Source: Sapientia aquatica (lineage in GTDB: Bacteria; Pseudomonadota; Gammaproteobacteria; Burkholderiales; Burkholderiaceae_D). From it: DNA of 64,000 nt. Positions 1 to 9,144 of the stretch are shown here, piece by piece. The position numbers were made by a program, and so were the translations under genes. Below the pieces are notes generated by a model. That model worked only from the letters and a program-made list of their open reading frames with translations, was not told where the DNA came from and did no database searches. The DNA is taken from the NCBI RefSeq assembly GCF_004358105.1, contig NZ_SMYL01000002.1:667872-731871 (forward strand), written 5' to 3'. Numbering within the stretch: the stretch's first letter is position 1; each line of letters begins with the position of its first letter.

Positions 1-239
1 GCGCCTACGCTTTGCAGCTTCAATGTAAAGTCGTAGTTCACTTCGGAGGTAGAACCACTATAAGTGTAGTTATAGGCATTAAAACCAACGCGCACATTCA
101 GGTCGGGTTGAATCGGTGTACTTAAATGCAAGCCTGCACCCAAAGTGCCAATGTCTGCGGACAGCCCAACGTCGGCTGCTTGGACGAGTGACGTGCTAAA
201 TAGTGAGGCGATAGCCAGTGCAACGAGTGAAGTTTTCAT
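1..239 (-). CDS. Outer-membrane beta-barrel-like protein, 5' part only
   Basis: A partial gene enters the window from its start codon (ATG complement at 237-239) and runs off the left edge after 79 codons. The protein starts with a clear Sec signal peptide: MKTS, a hydrophobic stretch, then LVQAAD with likely cleavage after AQAA-type residues near position 22. The mature part alternates polar and hydrophobic residues (VGLSADIGTLGAGLHL, then NVRVGFNAYNYTYSG), as in the strands of a small outer-membrane beta-barrel. Similar short barrels of unknown function are common in Burkholderiales, from memory and not searched. The ribosome site is weak (GAAAG before the start). The terminator at 429-469 separates it from the peptidase gene upstream on the same strand. 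The function cannot be set from this fragment. Confidence 0.75.
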   Translation of the reverse strand, partial: MKTSLVALAIASLFSTSLVQAADVGLSADIGTLGAGLHLSTPIQPDLNVRVGFNAYNYTYSGSTSEVNYDFTLKLQSVG

Positions 240-428
240 AATCGACTTTCAAAGTAAATGTGGTGGAAACGGTGCTTGGCTGACGACAACCGTGAAGAAG
301 TTATTGAATCGACACGCGCAACAGAACAAATTGCTGCTGACTTACCGAGTCTAGGTAAACCAAATGGGACTTACAATGGAAGCGGGTATGTAACATTAGT
401 AAGCAGAGGCAATTGAGACGGTAAAAAG

Positions 429-469
429 AAAAAACGCACGGTCAGCGCTAACTGAACCGTGCGTTTTTT
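429..469 (-). terminator. Intrinsic terminator after the S9 peptidase gene
   Basis: A 14-bp perfect inverted repeat (429-442 and 456-469, core ACGCACGGT/ACCGTGCGT) encloses a 13-base loop. On the minus strand it is followed by a long U-run, because plus 423-434 is almost all A. It ends transcription of the peptidase gene that stops at 514. The T-run on the plus side makes it potentially bidirectional. Nothing else supportable lies in 240-513. Confidence 0.85.
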
Positions 470-513
470 GTAGGGCCACATCGTTGATTAAAACGATGTA
501 CCTATCGCTAGCT

Positions 514-2502
514 TTATTTTAAATATTGCGCAAACCAATCCAAGGTGCGTTTTTCCACTTCCGCCAAGGTTGCTGGATTGCGGTAAGCATGTCCTTCACC
601 CGGGAAAATAATTGTGGATGAAGGCACGCCCATTGCTTTCAACGCATGACCAAATTCCTGTGTTTGTGGCGCAGGGCATTCCACATCGGCGGCACCTACC
701 ATGCTCAAGGTTGGTGTTTTTACGTTCTTGATAAAGTTGATCGGCGACGATTTGGCATAGATTTGTGGATCGTCATAAACCGACGCGCCGAAATAAGGAA
801 TCATCCATTCATCAATACCGTTTTCACCGTAATACGATTGCCAGTTACTTATACCTGCGCCCGCAACGGCTGCCTTAAAGCGATTAGTCTGGGTCACGGT
901 CCACATGGTCATAAAGCCACCGTAGCTATGTCCAGTAACACCTAAGCGTTCAGGATCAATCGGTGCGCTGGCGATTGCGGCATCAACACCTGACAAGATA
1001 TCGCGCAAATCACCGTAACCAAAATCGCGCACGTTGGCGGCGGTGAATTCTTCACCTTGACCGTAGCTGCCGCGTGGATTCGGCGCGAACACGGCGTAGC
1101 CGTTATCCAATAATGAGCGCAACGTTCCCGCACCAATAAAGCCAGGTCGCACTGCCGCAGCGGGGCCGCCATGGATTAAGGTAATCAACGGAAGCTTGCC
1201 GTTTTTGGACGCCGTTTGGAATTTTTTCTCTGGCAGAATTAACCAGCCTTGCACGTTGAACGCATCGCTCTTCCAATTCAAGCTCGTGACGGTATAAGGC
1301 GCAGTCATGTGTGCATTGAGGTTGGTGAAGTTTTTCCATTTGCCGATTTCACCTAAGGCGATTTCAGGTGCGGTGGTAAATGTTTGGCGCGAGATGGCGG
1401 TGACATTTGATTTGCAGGTATCGGTATGAATCGTGTGATTTAAACGAATTGATTCCTGACCTTCCCAAATCACTTTGCCAGCATTGGTTTTGCTGCCATC
1501 ACCAAAATTGACGATTTGCGCTTTGTCGCCAGCCAATACATTGGCTAACAAATTCCCATCGCAATTCCATTCAAAACCTGTGACCGATGCCGGCAATTTT
1601 GGCGTCCCGTTGAGCAGATTGCCGCCTTGGGTTGGGATGGTATATAAGTCGCCGCCAGTTGAGCCGAAATCGCTCATGATGCCGATGATTAAGCCGACCG
1701 TTTTGCCATCACGCGAAACGGTGGGCGAGGCCAATTGTTGTTGTGGATTGGTCGGCGCGAACAATACATCGGCTTTGGTTGCGTTGAAGCGATACAGTTT
1801 GGCGACCCAGTAATTATTGTCACCGTCGCCTTCCGCGGCAGTGCCAACAAAACCGCTGCCATCGGGAATCCAATCGTATTCATAAACGAACAAATTCGAA
1901 GGCGATTGCCATTCTAATTTATCGTTATTGACGATGGCGATGCGTTGTTCTGGTGGGGCGGCATTGATGTCGCCAGTAATCGGTGCGCCAGCTTCGACGG
2001 CGCCTAATTCTTTGTTGGCGTTTTCAGTGGCTAGTACCGCTAATTTGCCGGAAGGGCTGTAAATCAAATCGCTGATCGTACCGTTAAATGCCAATATTTT
2101 TTTTAGATTTTTACCGTCGGCATCTACTTGGTACAAGGTGCGCGCATGGCTGCCAGGCGAGCGCAAAGCGAAGCTGATTTTTTTCGAGTCTGGCGTCCAA
2201 GCTGGTGACTCTGGCCAGCACTGAGCAACGCGGCCACAAGGTAATTTCACGGTATTGGTCGTTTTGCCATCGACGCTACGGATAAGTAAATCGCGGATGA
2301 TCGGCGCTCCACCTGCCGGGGATGTATCGCCTTCAATCGTGACGAGCTGATGTTTGTCTGGGGACAGTTGCATCCCCATGAAGTAATGCTGCGGTTTAGT
2401 TTCAGCTTGTGCGGCACCAAGGTAGAGGGCCGACAGGGCGATTGCCGCGCCAAGGATGGGGCGCAATATCGATGCAGGGCGGTTTAATTTGACTGTGCTC
2501 AT
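514..2502 (-). CDS. Secreted S9-family prolyl oligopeptidase / dipeptidyl aminopeptidase
   Basis: 662 residues. An N-terminal signal peptide (hydrophobic stretch about 14-30, LGAAQAE cleavage site) sends it to the periplasm or outside the cell. Residues about 40-400 read as a beta-propeller with WD40-like TolB-type blades (repeated SPDK, TPDSKK, SPSGK, SRDGK turns). The C-terminal 250 residues are an alpha/beta hydrolase: oxyanion region HGGP near 446, nucleophile Ser526 in GHSYGG, Asp606 in GAADVECP and His638 in GEGHAY. All three catalytic residues of family S9 are present, so it should cleave short peptides, probably after Pro or Ala. The exact specificity is not readable. It is a single-gene unit with an intrinsic terminator behind it. 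Spurious frames on both strands overlap it. Confidence 0.93.
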   Translation of the reverse strand: MSTVKLNRPASILRPILGAAIALSALYLGAAQAETKPQHYFMGMQLSPDKHQLVTIEGDTSPAGGAPIIRDLLIRSVDGKTTNTVKLPCGRVAQCWPESPAWTPDSKKISFALRSPGSHARTLYQVDADGKNLKKILAFNGTISDLIYSPSGKLAVLATENANKELGAVEAGAPITGDINAAPPEQRIAIVNNDKLEWQSPSNLFVYEYDWIPDGSGFVGTAAEGDGDNNYWVAKLYRFNATKADVLFAPTNPQQQLASPTVSRDGKTVGLIIGIMSDFGSTGGDLYTIPTQGGNLLNGTPKLPASVTGFEWNCDGNLLANVLAGDKAQIVNFGDGSKTNAGKVIWEGQESIRLNHTIHTDTCKSNVTAISRQTFTTAPEIALGEIGKWKNFTNLNAHMTAPYTVTSLNWKSDAFNVQGWLILPEKKFQTASKNGKLPLITLIHGGPAAAVRPGFIGAGTLRSLLDNGYAVFAPNPRGSYGQGEEFTAANVRDFGYGDLRDILSGVDAAIASAPIDPERLGVTGHSYGGFMTMWTVTQTNRFKAAVAGAGISNWQSYYGENGIDEWMIPYFGASVYDDPQIYAKSSPINFIKNVKTPTLSMVGAADVECPAPQTQEFGHALKAMGVPSSTIIFPGEGHAYRNPATLAEVEKRTLDWFAQYLK

Positions 2503-2560
2503 ATTAACCTTGCTTTAAAAAGGGTTTAGGGGAGGCGAGTTGAGAGTTTATTAACTGAGT

Positions 2561-2596
2561 CGAAACGAAAAACGGGCAGCAATCTAATGCTGCCCG
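2561..2596 (-). terminator. Intrinsic terminator after the copper ATPase gene
   Basis: A perfect 8-bp stem CGGGCAGC (2573-2580) / GCTGCCCG (2589-2596) has an 8-base loop. On the minus strand it is followed by TTTTTCGTTT (plus 2561-2572). It lies between the ATPase stop (2715) and the peptidase start (2502), so the two minus-strand genes are probably separate units. Confidence 0.8.
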
Positions 2597-2714
2597 CAAC
2601 AAATTCTTCAACGCGATTCTGTAGAGCAATGCTAACTTAGCTAATACTTATTGGCAACACTATTTAACATTTGATTGCCAGCCGCTCAGGACTAACGGAC
2701 TTTTAGGAGGTCGA

Positions 2715-5261
2715 TTAAAGCTTGATTCGCCGCAGGCGCAAGGCGTTGGTGATTACCGTCACCGAACTCAAACTCATTGCCGCTGCAGCAATCATGGGAT
2801 TGAGCAATAGGCCAAACACAGGGAAAAACAGCCCAGCGGCAACTGGAATGCCGGCGAAATTGTAGATAAACGCAAAGAATAAATTCTGGCGAATATTTTT
2901 CATCGTGATCAAGCTCAGTTTGCGCGCTTTTAAAATTCCCTCCAAATCGCCTTTGAGCAAAACAATATCCGCGCTTTGCAGCGCAATATCGCTGCCATTT
3001 CCCATTGCAATGCCGACATCAGCTTGAGTTAGCGCGGGTGCATCGTTAATACCATCGCCGGCCATCGCGACGATGCTCCCCTGTTGCTGCAAGTGTTGTA
3101 CATGTTGATGTTTATCGGCCGGAAGCAGGTTGGCATACACCTGAGTGATCTCGCATTGACGGGCGATATTCGTAGCACTTTGTGCAGTGTCGCCGGTGAG
3201 TAAGATAATTTCTAGGCCAGCTTGCCTTAGCTGTTTTAGCACCGAGATTGTGTTCAATTTTAACGCGTCGGCCACATAAAAGATGGCGGCTAAGTTGCCG
3301 TCAACGGCTAAATAAATCGCGCTGTCGTTGGCGTGTTGCGGCAGGGTTGCTGTGGAAAGGCCTGAGCAATGATGCTGCTCCAATAGCTTTTTAGCACCGA
3401 TTAGCAGCGTATGTCCTTGCGCCACGGCGCTAATGCCTAAACCTGTCATCGATTGAAAATCACTAACCGTCGGCAGCGTTAGCTTAGCTTCGATGGCGGC
3501 CTGATTGATCGCATGCGCTAAGGGATGCTCGCTCGGTTTTTCGAGCGCAGCAGCAAAACTTAATACCTGTTCGCGTGAAAACTCGCCAATTACTTGGACT
3601 TGTTGTACACGCGGCTTACCTTCGGTCAGTGTCCCAGTTTTATCAATCACTAAGGTTGTGACTTTCGCCATTTGCTCCAAGCTATTGGCATTTTTTACCA
3701 AGACGCCAGCAGCGGCAGCACGGCCAACCGCAACGGTAATCGAAATTGGTGTGGCTAAACCCAGCGCACACGGACAGGCAATCAACAATACCGAAATCGC
3801 GCACATGAATGCGAATGGCATACTTGCGCCAACCAGCGCCCAAATAATCGCGCTCGACACCGCGCACAGCATTACAAAGGGAACAAACCAACCCGCCACT
3901 TTATCGGCGAGTTGTTGGATATCAGCGCGGCTGCGACTGGCCTGATTGACCAAATCAATAATGTTAGCCAGTAATGTATCGCGACCAATTTTTTGGGCTT
4001 GCATAATCAAGCTGCCGGTTTGATTGATCGTTCCAGCTTTGACGAGGCTACCGACGAGCTTTTCCTGCGGCATCGCTTCGCCAGTCAACATCGCCTCGTT
4101 AATCCATGACTGACCGCTAGTGACGACACCATCTACCGGAATCTGCGCGCCCGGCTTAATGCGCAACAAATCGTTGAGTTTGACCAGATTTAATTCAATT
4201 TCCTGTTCGCTACCATCGGCATTTACTTTGAATGCGGTAGTGGGCGTCAGTGCCAACAGAGCTTGAATCGCGCCCTGGGTTTTGGCTCGGCCTTTTAGCT
4301 CTAAAATTTGCCCCAACAACACCAACGTAATAATGACCGCTGCCGCTTCAAAATACAGTGGCAACATCCCAGTTTGGAATTGTGTCGGTAATATCTGAGG
4401 AAACAATAAGACCAGAACGCTGTAGGCGTAGGCCGTTGCAACGCCCAATCCGATTAAGCTAAACATGTTGAGATGCCCGGTCTTGAAAGACTGAATCGCG
4501 CGTTCAAAAAACGGTTGGGCAATCCAAATGACCACTGGACTAGCCAGAGCCAGTTGCAGCCAATCGAAGGCGCTATGGCCCAGCCGCGATGAAAAAAACA
4601 TGCTGCTCACCATGTCACCCATGGTCAAAATCAACAACGGCAACGTGAACACCAAACTCCATTTAAATCGATGCGTAAAGTCGTCTAACTCGGTCGTGTC
4701 AATTTCTGTTGTAGCTTCCATCGGATCAAGCGCCATACCGCAAATAGGGCAAGTGCCGGGTCCCATTTGCTCGATTTCCGGATGCATTGGGCAGCTATAT
4801 AATTGGTTCTTTTGCGCTACGGTGGGTGGTTCTGCTGGTTTAGGGTTGAGATAGATGTCTGGATCGGCAGTGAATTTTTTCGCACAGCCGGCGCAGCAAA
4901 AATAGTAGGTTTTTTCAGCATGAATGACCTGATGCCGCGACGTGTCGGACACCGTCATGCCGCAAACGGGGTCGATTAGCTTTGCCGTATCAGAGCTTGA
5001 ATTGAGCTCAATTGCAGGAGTTTCAGAAGAGCCAGATTTAATCGCAATGGCGCGGGTTTTGATGTAATTGTTGGGCTGAAGATTAAATTTTTCTTGGCAG
5101 GATGGCGAGCAGAAATAATACAGAATGCCTTGGTAGCGTAGTTGATGTGCGGTGCTTTTATCGACTTGCATTCCACAGACTGGATCAATAATCGATTTTG
5201 CTAGTGGTTTGGGTGACGCAGGTGCATGGGCGGAGCAACAACTGTCGTTAGAATCGGTCAT
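2715..5261 (-). CDS. copA: Copper-type P1B-ATPase with two N-terminal YHS domains
   Basis: 848 residues, an inner-membrane ATP-driven metal exporter. In place of the usual CxxC HMA domains, the N-terminus has two YHS-type cysteine motifs (DPVCGMQV at about 26 with YYFCSPSC, DPVCGMTV at about 96 with YYFCCAGC). A heavy-metal-binding segment follows (YSCPMHPEIE through CPICGMALDP, about 154-182). The core is canonical: membrane CPC motif (CPCALGLATP, about 494), phosphorylation site DKTGT (about 539), hinge GDGINDAP (about 735) and a pair of C-terminal helices. CPC followed by ALGLATP is typical of Cu(I)/Ag(I) pumps. A Met/Cys/His-rich leader (NDSCCSAHAP) precedes the domains. Upstream on the same strand lies a diguanylate cyclase, and beyond it a MerR-type regulator in the opposite direction. 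A sigma70-like promoter sits at 5307-5334. Copper is the likely substrate; silver is possible. Confidence 0.93.
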   Translation of the reverse strand: MTDSNDSCCSAHAPASPKPLAKSIIDPVCGMQVDKSTAHQLRYQGILYYFCSPSCQEKFNLQPNNYIKTRAIAIKSGSSETPAIELNSSSDTAKLIDPVCGMTVSDTSRHQVIHAEKTYYFCCAGCAKKFTADPDIYLNPKPAEPPTVAQKNQLYSCPMHPEIEQMGPGTCPICGMALDPMEATTEIDTTELDDFTHRFKWSLVFTLPLLILTMGDMVSSMFFSSRLGHSAFDWLQLALASPVVIWIAQPFFERAIQSFKTGHLNMFSLIGLGVATAYAYSVLVLLFPQILPTQFQTGMLPLYFEAAAVIITLVLLGQILELKGRAKTQGAIQALLALTPTTAFKVNADGSEQEIELNLVKLNDLLRIKPGAQIPVDGVVTSGQSWINEAMLTGEAMPQEKLVGSLVKAGTINQTGSLIMQAQKIGRDTLLANIIDLVNQASRSRADIQQLADKVAGWFVPFVMLCAVSSAIIWALVGASMPFAFMCAISVLLIACPCALGLATPISITVAVGRAAAAGVLVKNANSLEQMAKVTTLVIDKTGTLTEGKPRVQQVQVIGEFSREQVLSFAAALEKPSEHPLAHAINQAAIEAKLTLPTVSDFQSMTGLGISAVAQGHTLLIGAKKLLEQHHCSGLSTATLPQHANDSAIYLAVDGNLAAIFYVADALKLNTISVLKQLRQAGLEIILLTGDTAQSATNIARQCEITQVYANLLPADKHQHVQHLQQQGSIVAMAGDGINDAPALTQADVGIAMGNGSDIALQSADIVLLKGDLEGILKARKLSLITMKNIRQNLFFAFIYNFAGIPVAAGLFFPVFGLLLNPMIAAAAMSLSSVTVITNALRLRRIKL

Positions 5262-5306
5262 GATTAGATTTTGGTCAGATACAGCGTTGATGAGGTTAAC
5301 TTCATT

Positions 5307-5334
5307 ATTCTATTCTTGATTGAAGAAGTCTCAA
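5307..5334 (-). promoter_or_regulatory. Candidate sigma70 promoter of copA
   Basis: Read on the minus strand, TTGAGA (5329-5334) and TAGAAT (5307-5312) are separated by 16 bp, each five of six matches to consensus, about 45 bp before the ATPase start. The spacer is normal rather than the 19-20 bp of MerR-activated promoters, so direct CueR-type activation from this site is not supported. Confidence 0.4.
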
Positions 5335-5360
5335 ACTTGGTATTCTTTTTTGAAGTACGC

Positions 5361-6257
5361 TCAACCTGTTAGTATTTCCGATTCCGCTAGCAACGCTGCC
5401 GCATCCCCGCGTGCTACTTGACCTTTGCCATTGGTTTTTGCGCGGTACATGGCTTTGTCGGCAATGGTCAGTACATCTTTGACTTTGGAGGGCGGAGTTT
5501 CAATTGTTGTATAACCAATTGAGGCGGTAATGCCATACATCGCTTCTTCCATGGAAGTACCAATTTTTTTACAAAATAATTGGCACAGTATTTCACAATC
5601 GGATTCAAGCGTATTGGGCATTAATACGACAAATTCATCGCCACCAATGCGGGAAATCGTATCCGATTCGCGCGTCAATTCTTTGAGCACTTCGGCCAGT
5701 AACATCAACGCCTTATCCCCGACATGATGGCCCATGCTGTCATTTAATTTCTTAAAGCCGTCTAAATCAATTAAGGCGATAGAAAAGTAACCGCCATAGC
5801 GCCGCTGCCGCACTACCTCATTCTCTAAAGCAATCTCCAACACACGACGATTAAATAATTTAGTCAACGGATCAATTGTTGCCAGCCTTGACGCTTCCAG
5901 AGTGTTATTGCGCGCGAAGCGAGCAACTAACACAACCGTCGCGTTCGACAGCACAATCATTAAGAAAAGATAGATGCGGGTGTATTGATTAAGCTCAATG
6001 TAACGAGTCAGCGTGATCAATTGCACCGCCACCGCCAACAAGGTGGCGCCAAGCACGATATTATTTTTGGAACAATGCAGCGCAATCAGAGTCAAGGGAA
6101 AAACATACAGCACATGCAGCGATACTTGCGGTCCAGTAATTACATCCAAGGGAAACAGCATCAGTATGACAAGATAACTGCTAATAATCGCGAATTTTTC
6201 AGAAACAGAACCTGGTGAAGCTAAGTGTTTCAGTACAGTACAAAATGTTTTTTTCAT
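5361..6257 (-). CDS. Membrane-bound diguanylate cyclase (GGDEF)
   Basis: 298 residues. The N-terminal half (about 22-115) has several hydrophobic segments that fit four or five membrane helices, with no recognisable extracytoplasmic sensor domain. The C-terminal GGDEF domain (about 125-290) carries the intact signature GGDEF at 205-209 and an RxxD inhibitory site (RESD) five residues before it. It should make c-di-GMP from two GTP and be product-inhibited. It lies between copA (same strand, 99 bp away) and a divergent MerR regulator with a perfect inverted repeat in the shared intergenic region, so control by that regulator is plausible. The link to metal is inference from position. The protein ends in a short Ala-rich tail. 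Confidence 0.9.
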   Translation of the reverse strand: MKKTFCTVLKHLASPGSVSEKFAIISSYLVILMLFPLDVITGPQVSLHVLYVFPLTLIALHCSKNNIVLGATLLAVAVQLITLTRYIELNQYTRIYLFLMIVLSNATVVLVARFARNNTLEASRLATIDPLTKLFNRRVLEIALENEVVRQRRYGGYFSIALIDLDGFKKLNDSMGHHVGDKALMLLAEVLKELTRESDTISRIGGDEFVVLMPNTLESDCEILCQLFCKKIGTSMEEAMYGITASIGYTTIETPPSKVKDVLTIADKAMYRAKTNGKGQVARGDAAALLAESEILTG

Positions 6258-6288
6258 TTTTAAATCTGTTGCAAGGCCGCTGACATAA

Positions 6289-6315
6289 ATGTCTAAATTA
6301 ATAGCAATTAGACAT
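6289..6315. promoter_or_regulatory. Perfect inverted repeat, candidate MerR-family operator
   Basis: ATGTCTAA (6289-6296) and TTAGACAT (6308-6315) form a perfect 8-bp inverted repeat with an 11-bp spacer. It lies in the 145-bp divergent region between the diguanylate cyclase and the MerR-type gene. A dyad of this size and position fits a dimeric regulator controlling both genes. The binding protein is inferred from position only. Confidence 0.55.
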
Positions 6316-6402
6316 GTGGATTAAGCATACTAATCCTCTGGTCAGGCGCAAACAAGCACTAAATTCGATTTAATTATTTTTAACTTTAAATAGTTTGAAA
6401 TC

Positions 6403-6861
6403 ATGTCCAAAAAAACGTACACAATCGGTCAAATTGCTAAAATTTCCGGCGTCAGCGTTGAAACAATTCGCTATTACCAACGGCGTCATTTATTGGCAAT
6501 TCCTGCGAAAGATTTTGGGGCGATTCGAGATTATCCGATCGAATTTATCGAGCAACTAGCATTCATTAAAAAGGCCAAGAGCCTAGGCTTTAGTCTTGAT
6601 GAAGTGGCCAGCATACTGATGCTGTATTCCAAACGACAGCAATTCAGTGTGGATAATTTAATCGATCTAAGTGCAGAATATGCTGGCCTAATTAATCCGT
6701 CTGTGTGCTTGATCGCACAAGAGCGCCTAGCGCAAGTATGTGCGAAGATAGACGAGTTAAAAAACATTGAACTTGCTTTAAAGCAGTTAGTCACTCAATG
6801 CGAATCGAATCAATTTGAATCTAATCAATGCACTAGGCTAGGTGCAGTTACCAAGCGATAA
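6403..6861 (+). CDS. MerR-family regulator, mercury-type cysteine pattern
   Basis: 152 residues. The N-terminal winged helix-turn-helix is typical (YTIGQIAKISGVSVETIRYYQRR, residues about 6-29), followed by the dimerisation helix. Cysteines sit where MerR has its metal ligands: one at the start of the long helix (SVCLIAQERL, about 106), one in the same helix (AQVC, about 117) and two in the C-terminal loop (VTQCESNQ and SNQC, about 140-150). The spacing resembles the Cys82/117/126 arrangement of MerR more than the CxxC loop of CueR. The likely inducer is a soft metal, not set here. It is divergent from a diguanylate cyclase with a dyad operator between them. No mer resistance genes are nearby, so mercury is not implied by context. 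Confidence 0.85.
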   Translation: MSKKTYTIGQIAKISGVSVETIRYYQRRHLLAIPAKDFGAIRDYPIEFIEQLAFIKKAKSLGFSLDEVASILMLYSKRQQFSVDNLIDLSAEYAGLINPSVCLIAQERLAQVCAKIDELKNIELALKQLVTQCESNQFESNQCTRLGAVTKR

Positions 6862-7099
6862 GCCAGTACTACTTTTACTTAATTTGATATGACGAAAACA
6901 ACTATGTAAAACAGATTCTATTCTGTGCTTAGAATTTGGGAATTTGATCAAGTTAACCTATAACAAATTAACTAATGCGTATATCATTAAATTGCCTCCT
7001 GGAAAAAATAGACGTACAAAAATAACGAAAAGCGCCAAAACACCAATTGGGTCAATTTAGATTATTGTTGTAATGTTTGTGCTATTAAAGGACGCAATC

Positions 7100-9022
7100 A
7101 TGAAGATCTTCGATAACTATGCAGCTCGTTATGAACGGACCCGCGAAGAAGAATATTCTTTGCAAGAGTACCTGGAAATTTGCAAACGTGACCGATTAGC
7201 CTACGCCTCCGCCGCCGAACGATTATTGGCGGCAATCGGTGAGCCAGAGTTAGTTGATACCCGCCACGATCCCCGAAAATCGCGCATTTTCGCCAATAAA
7301 ATCATCAAAATTTATCCTGCCTTCCGCGAGTTCTACGGCATGGAAGAAGTGGTCGAGCAAGTTGTCTCCTACTTCCGTCACGCCGCTCAAGGCTTGGAAG
7401 AACGAAAACAAATTCTTTACTTACTCGGCCCGGTCGGTGGTGGTAAATCGTCCATTGCTGAGAAGCTCAAATACCTGACCGAGCGTATTCCTTTTTACGC
7501 CATCAAAGGTTCTCCCGTTAATGAATCCCCGCTGGGCTTGTTTAACGAAGAAGAAGACGGTGTGATTCTGGAAGAAGATTTCGGTATTCCGCGGCGTTAT
7601 TTGCGTACGATTCCTAGCCCTTGGGCGGTGAAACGTTTGCACGAATTTAATGGGGACATCAATCAATTCCGCGTGGTGAAACGTTATCCATCGGTCTTAA
7701 AACAAATCGCCATTTCCAAAACCGAACCCGGCGATGAAAACAATCAAGATATTTCATCCTTGGTCGGTAAAGTCGATATTCGCAAGTTAGAAGATTATGC
7801 GCAGGACGATCCAGATGCCTACAGCTACTCCGGCGGTTTGTGCTTGGCTAACCAGGGCTTGATGGAATTTGTTGAAATGTTCAAAGCGCCGATCAAGGTG
7901 CTGCATCCACTGCTCACAGCCACACAAGAAGGTAACTTCAAAGGAACCGAGGGGTTTGGCGCGATTCCGTTTGAAGGCGTGATTTTGGCGCACTCGAACG
8001 AATCGGAATGGAAATCGTTTAAAAATAATAAAAATAACGAAGCGTTTTTAGATCGTATTTATATCGTCAAAGTCCCTTATTGCCTGCGCGTTTCGGATGA
8101 GATTCGTATCTACGAAAAATTAGTTCGCACGTCCTCATTAATGCAAGCACCCTGCGCGCCCGGCACCTTAAAAATGATGGCCCAGTTTTCGGTGTTGTCG
8201 CGCCTAAAAGAGCCAGAAAATTCCAGCATCTTTAGCAAAATGTTGGTCTACGATGGTGAGAATCTCAAAGACACCGATCCTAAAGCTAAGTCCAAACAAG
8301 AGTACAGCGATTACGCCGGTGTGGATGAAGGGATGAACGGCTTATCAACCCGCTTCGCATTTAAAATTATTTCCAAAGTGTTTAACTTTGATACGACCGA
8401 AGTAGCCGCCAATCCAGTCCATTTGCTGTACGTGCTAGAACAGCAAATCGAGCGTGAACAATTCGCGCCCGAGCTTGAGCAAAAATACCTGTCCTACATT
8501 AAAGAATATTTAGCCCAGCGCTATATCGAATTCATCGGGAAAGAAATTCAAACAGCCTATCTAGAAAGCTATTCTGAATACGGACAAAATATTTTCGATC
8601 GCTATGTGTCGTTTGCCGACTTCTGGATTCAAGATCAAGAATTCCGCGATCCGGATACCGGCGAGAGTTTTGACCGCGAAGCCTTAAATAACGATTTGGA
8701 AAAAATCGAGAAGCCAGCGGGTATTTCTAATCCCAAAGACTTCCGCAATGAAATCGTCAATTTTGTTCTCCGTGCTCGTGCCCAAAATGGCGGTAAAAAT
8801 CCAGCGTGGAATAGTTACGAAAAGCTGCGCACTGTCATCGAGAAAAAAATGTTCTCCAATACCGAAGAACTGTTGCCGGTGATTTCGTTTAACGCCAAAG
8901 CTAGCGTTGACGATGCCAACAAACATCAAGAGTTTGTAGATCGGATGGTGGCAAAAGGATATACCGCGAAACAAGTCAGGTTGTTATGTGAGTGGTATTT
9001 GCGCGTAAGAAAAACCTCTTAA
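7100..9022 (+). CDS. prkA: PrkA-family serine protein kinase / AAA+ protein
   Basis: 640 residues. The start at 7100 (MKIFDNYAARYE) is preferred over an in-frame ATG 27 bases upstream, because AAGGA lies 8 bases before it and the family begins with this IFD-YxxRY pattern. The N-terminal AAA domain has a Walker A motif (GPVGGGKS, near residue 110) in LYLLGPVGGGKSS. The C-terminal third is the PrkA kinase-like domain. Full family length (YeaG of E. coli is about 640). In other bacteria PrkA/YeaG works with YeaH and SpoVR in stationary-phase and nutrient-stress responses. Here the three are consecutive, in the usual order, which supports the call. It heads the cluster. The 238-bp upstream region has no promoter I can name with confidence. 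Confidence 0.95.
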   Translation: MKIFDNYAARYERTREEEYSLQEYLEICKRDRLAYASAAERLLAAIGEPELVDTRHDPRKSRIFANKIIKIYPAFREFYGMEEVVEQVVSYFRHAAQGLEERKQILYLLGPVGGGKSSIAEKLKYLTERIPFYAIKGSPVNESPLGLFNEEEDGVILEEDFGIPRRYLRTIPSPWAVKRLHEFNGDINQFRVVKRYPSVLKQIAISKTEPGDENNQDISSLVGKVDIRKLEDYAQDDPDAYSYSGGLCLANQGLMEFVEMFKAPIKVLHPLLTATQEGNFKGTEGFGAIPFEGVILAHSNESEWKSFKNNKNNEAFLDRIYIVKVPYCLRVSDEIRIYEKLVRTSSLMQAPCAPGTLKMMAQFSVLSRLKEPENSSIFSKMLVYDGENLKDTDPKAKSKQEYSDYAGVDEGMNGLSTRFAFKIISKVFNFDTTEVAANPVHLLYVLEQQIEREQFAPELEQKYLSYIKEYLAQRYIEFIGKEIQTAYLESYSEYGQNIFDRYVSFADFWIQDQEFRDPDTGESFDREALNNDLEKIEKPAGISNPKDFRNEIVNFVLRARAQNGGKNPAWNSYEKLRTVIEKKMFSNTEELLPVISFNAKASVDDANKHQEFVDRMVAKGYTAKQVRLLCEWYLRVRKTS

Positions 9023-9144
9023 TTCTGGCATCTACGCAAGTTTGATTAAATCGCCTGCGCATTCGGCAATGCATTGATCGTCGCAATTTAGTACTAATTT
9101 GTGGGCTTGCGTAAATCCTAACCATGCAAAAAAAGGGGGCTATC

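Noticed and set aside
145..354. 69-codon plus-strand frame at the left edge
   Set aside because: Antisense to the signal peptide region of the beta-barrel gene, which is far more convincing.
6862..7099. Sigma54 promoter for prkA, as in some enterobacteria
   Set aside because: No GGCAC-N5-TTGC pattern was found in the upstream region.
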